This document shows positions 63,728 to 64,000 of a stretch of 64,000 nt of DNA, in pieces. Positions within the stretch are counted from its first letter, which is position 1; each line of letters begins with the position of its first letter. Below the pieces are notes generated by a model, which had not been told where the DNA came from, made no database searches, and saw only the letters and a list, made by a program, of their open reading frames with translations. Source of the stretch: Cricetomys ansorgei (lineage: Eukaryota; Chordata; Mammalia; Rodentia; Nesomyidae); the NCBI GenBank assembly GCA_026225945.1, contig JAMJFZ010001133.1:186001-250000 (forward strand), given 5' to 3'. The position numbers were made by a program, and so were the translations under genes.

Positions 63728-64000
63728 TCTTCTGTTGTGCTTGCTCATATATATATATACACACATGTATATGTATGTGTGTATACATATATACATACAT
63801 ACATACATACATACGTACACACATGTATATGTGTGTACTTGCTCATGTATTTATCTACACATACATATATATGTATATGTATGTGTCTTCTGTTGTGCTT
63901 GCTCATGTATATATATACATATACATATACATATACATATATAAATACATATGTACACACATGTATATAATTATGTATACTGATTATAGGTTATATATGT
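63728..64000. repeat. Complex TA/CA/(ACAT)n array with a 158-bp duplication
   Basis: The unique-looking word TCTTCTGTTGTGCTTGCTCA occurs at 63728 and again at 63886 (period 158). Each copy is followed by (TA)n, CACATGTATATG and TACATA words. A shorter echo, ACTTGCTCATGTAT, lies at 63838. (ACAT)n runs at about 63790-63812. The array continues past the window end. The 71-91 codon frames on both strands are artefacts. Confidence 0.9.

Noticed and set aside
63669..63970. Frames of 71-91 codons rich in Y, I, H and T
   Set aside because: Same cause: they lie in the complex microsatellite at the window end.
1..64000. CRISPR arrays, operons, ribosome binding sites, insertion sequences
   Set aside because: The repeat content is that of a rodent nuclear genome. 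The tandem repeats seen are microsatellites without spacer structure.

Overview
The window looks like nuclear DNA of a muroid rodent, either intergenic or deep intronic, and I find no protein-coding gene in it. The organism call rests on the repeats. There are SINEs of the B1 (7SL-derived), B2/B3 and ID/B4 (tRNA-derived) families, rodent MaLR/ERVL-type solo LTRs, class II-like ERV LTRs, many long (CA)n/(GT)n arrays, and older pan-mammalian MIR, L2, L1 and MLT1-like pieces. I cannot separate mouse, rat and other muroids by eye. None of the repeats looks obviously young.

Layout. 1-6 kb holds the 3' part of a non-autonomous ERV with its 3' LTR (780-1705), a MaLR fragment, a composite SINE and a second LTR of the same family (3456-4121). 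6-13 kb holds scattered B3/B4 SINEs, a TA/GA microsatellite, two candidate CTCF motifs and a minus-strand LTR of the first family (12827-13391). 13-30 kb is sparse: a MaLR LTR, B4, MIR, a 69-nt pure purine run and several microsatellites. 30.3-30.7 kb is a higher-order TA/CA array. 31-36 kb holds an L1 fragment, a nested insertion (class II-like LTR inside a MaLR LTR, with a perfect 6-bp target duplication) and a Z-DNA-prone GT/GC array. 38.6-39.8 kb is probably a minus-strand ERV remnant. 42-50 kb holds an 18-nt C run, a strong minus-strand G-quadruplex candidate, three further LTRs, an L2 piece and SINEs. 52.7-54.2 kb is a dense repeat cluster (ID, MIR, LTR, B1, B2, ID). 55-64 kb holds B4/B1 SINEs, MIRs, an MLT1-like LTR and a second complex TA/CA array that runs off the end.

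No open reading frame is convincing as a gene. The longest ones (200-300 codons) lie inside the dinucleotide array at 30.3-30.7 kb and are artefacts. The next tier (120-155 codons) is about what stop-free chance gives in 64 kb, and several of these lie inside repeats. The non-repeat stretches are AT-moderate single-copy-looking DNA. Four of them (8380-8640, 35140-35380, 37080-37440, 54880-55260) have the look of conserved non-coding elements and deserve an alignment check.

I did not find a new biological system. The most notable items are the local accumulation and nesting of one LTR family, the two higher-order TA/CA arrays, the G-quadruplex/i-motif block, and a set of CTCF-like motifs outside B2 elements. 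LTR subfamily names are tentative because no library search was possible.
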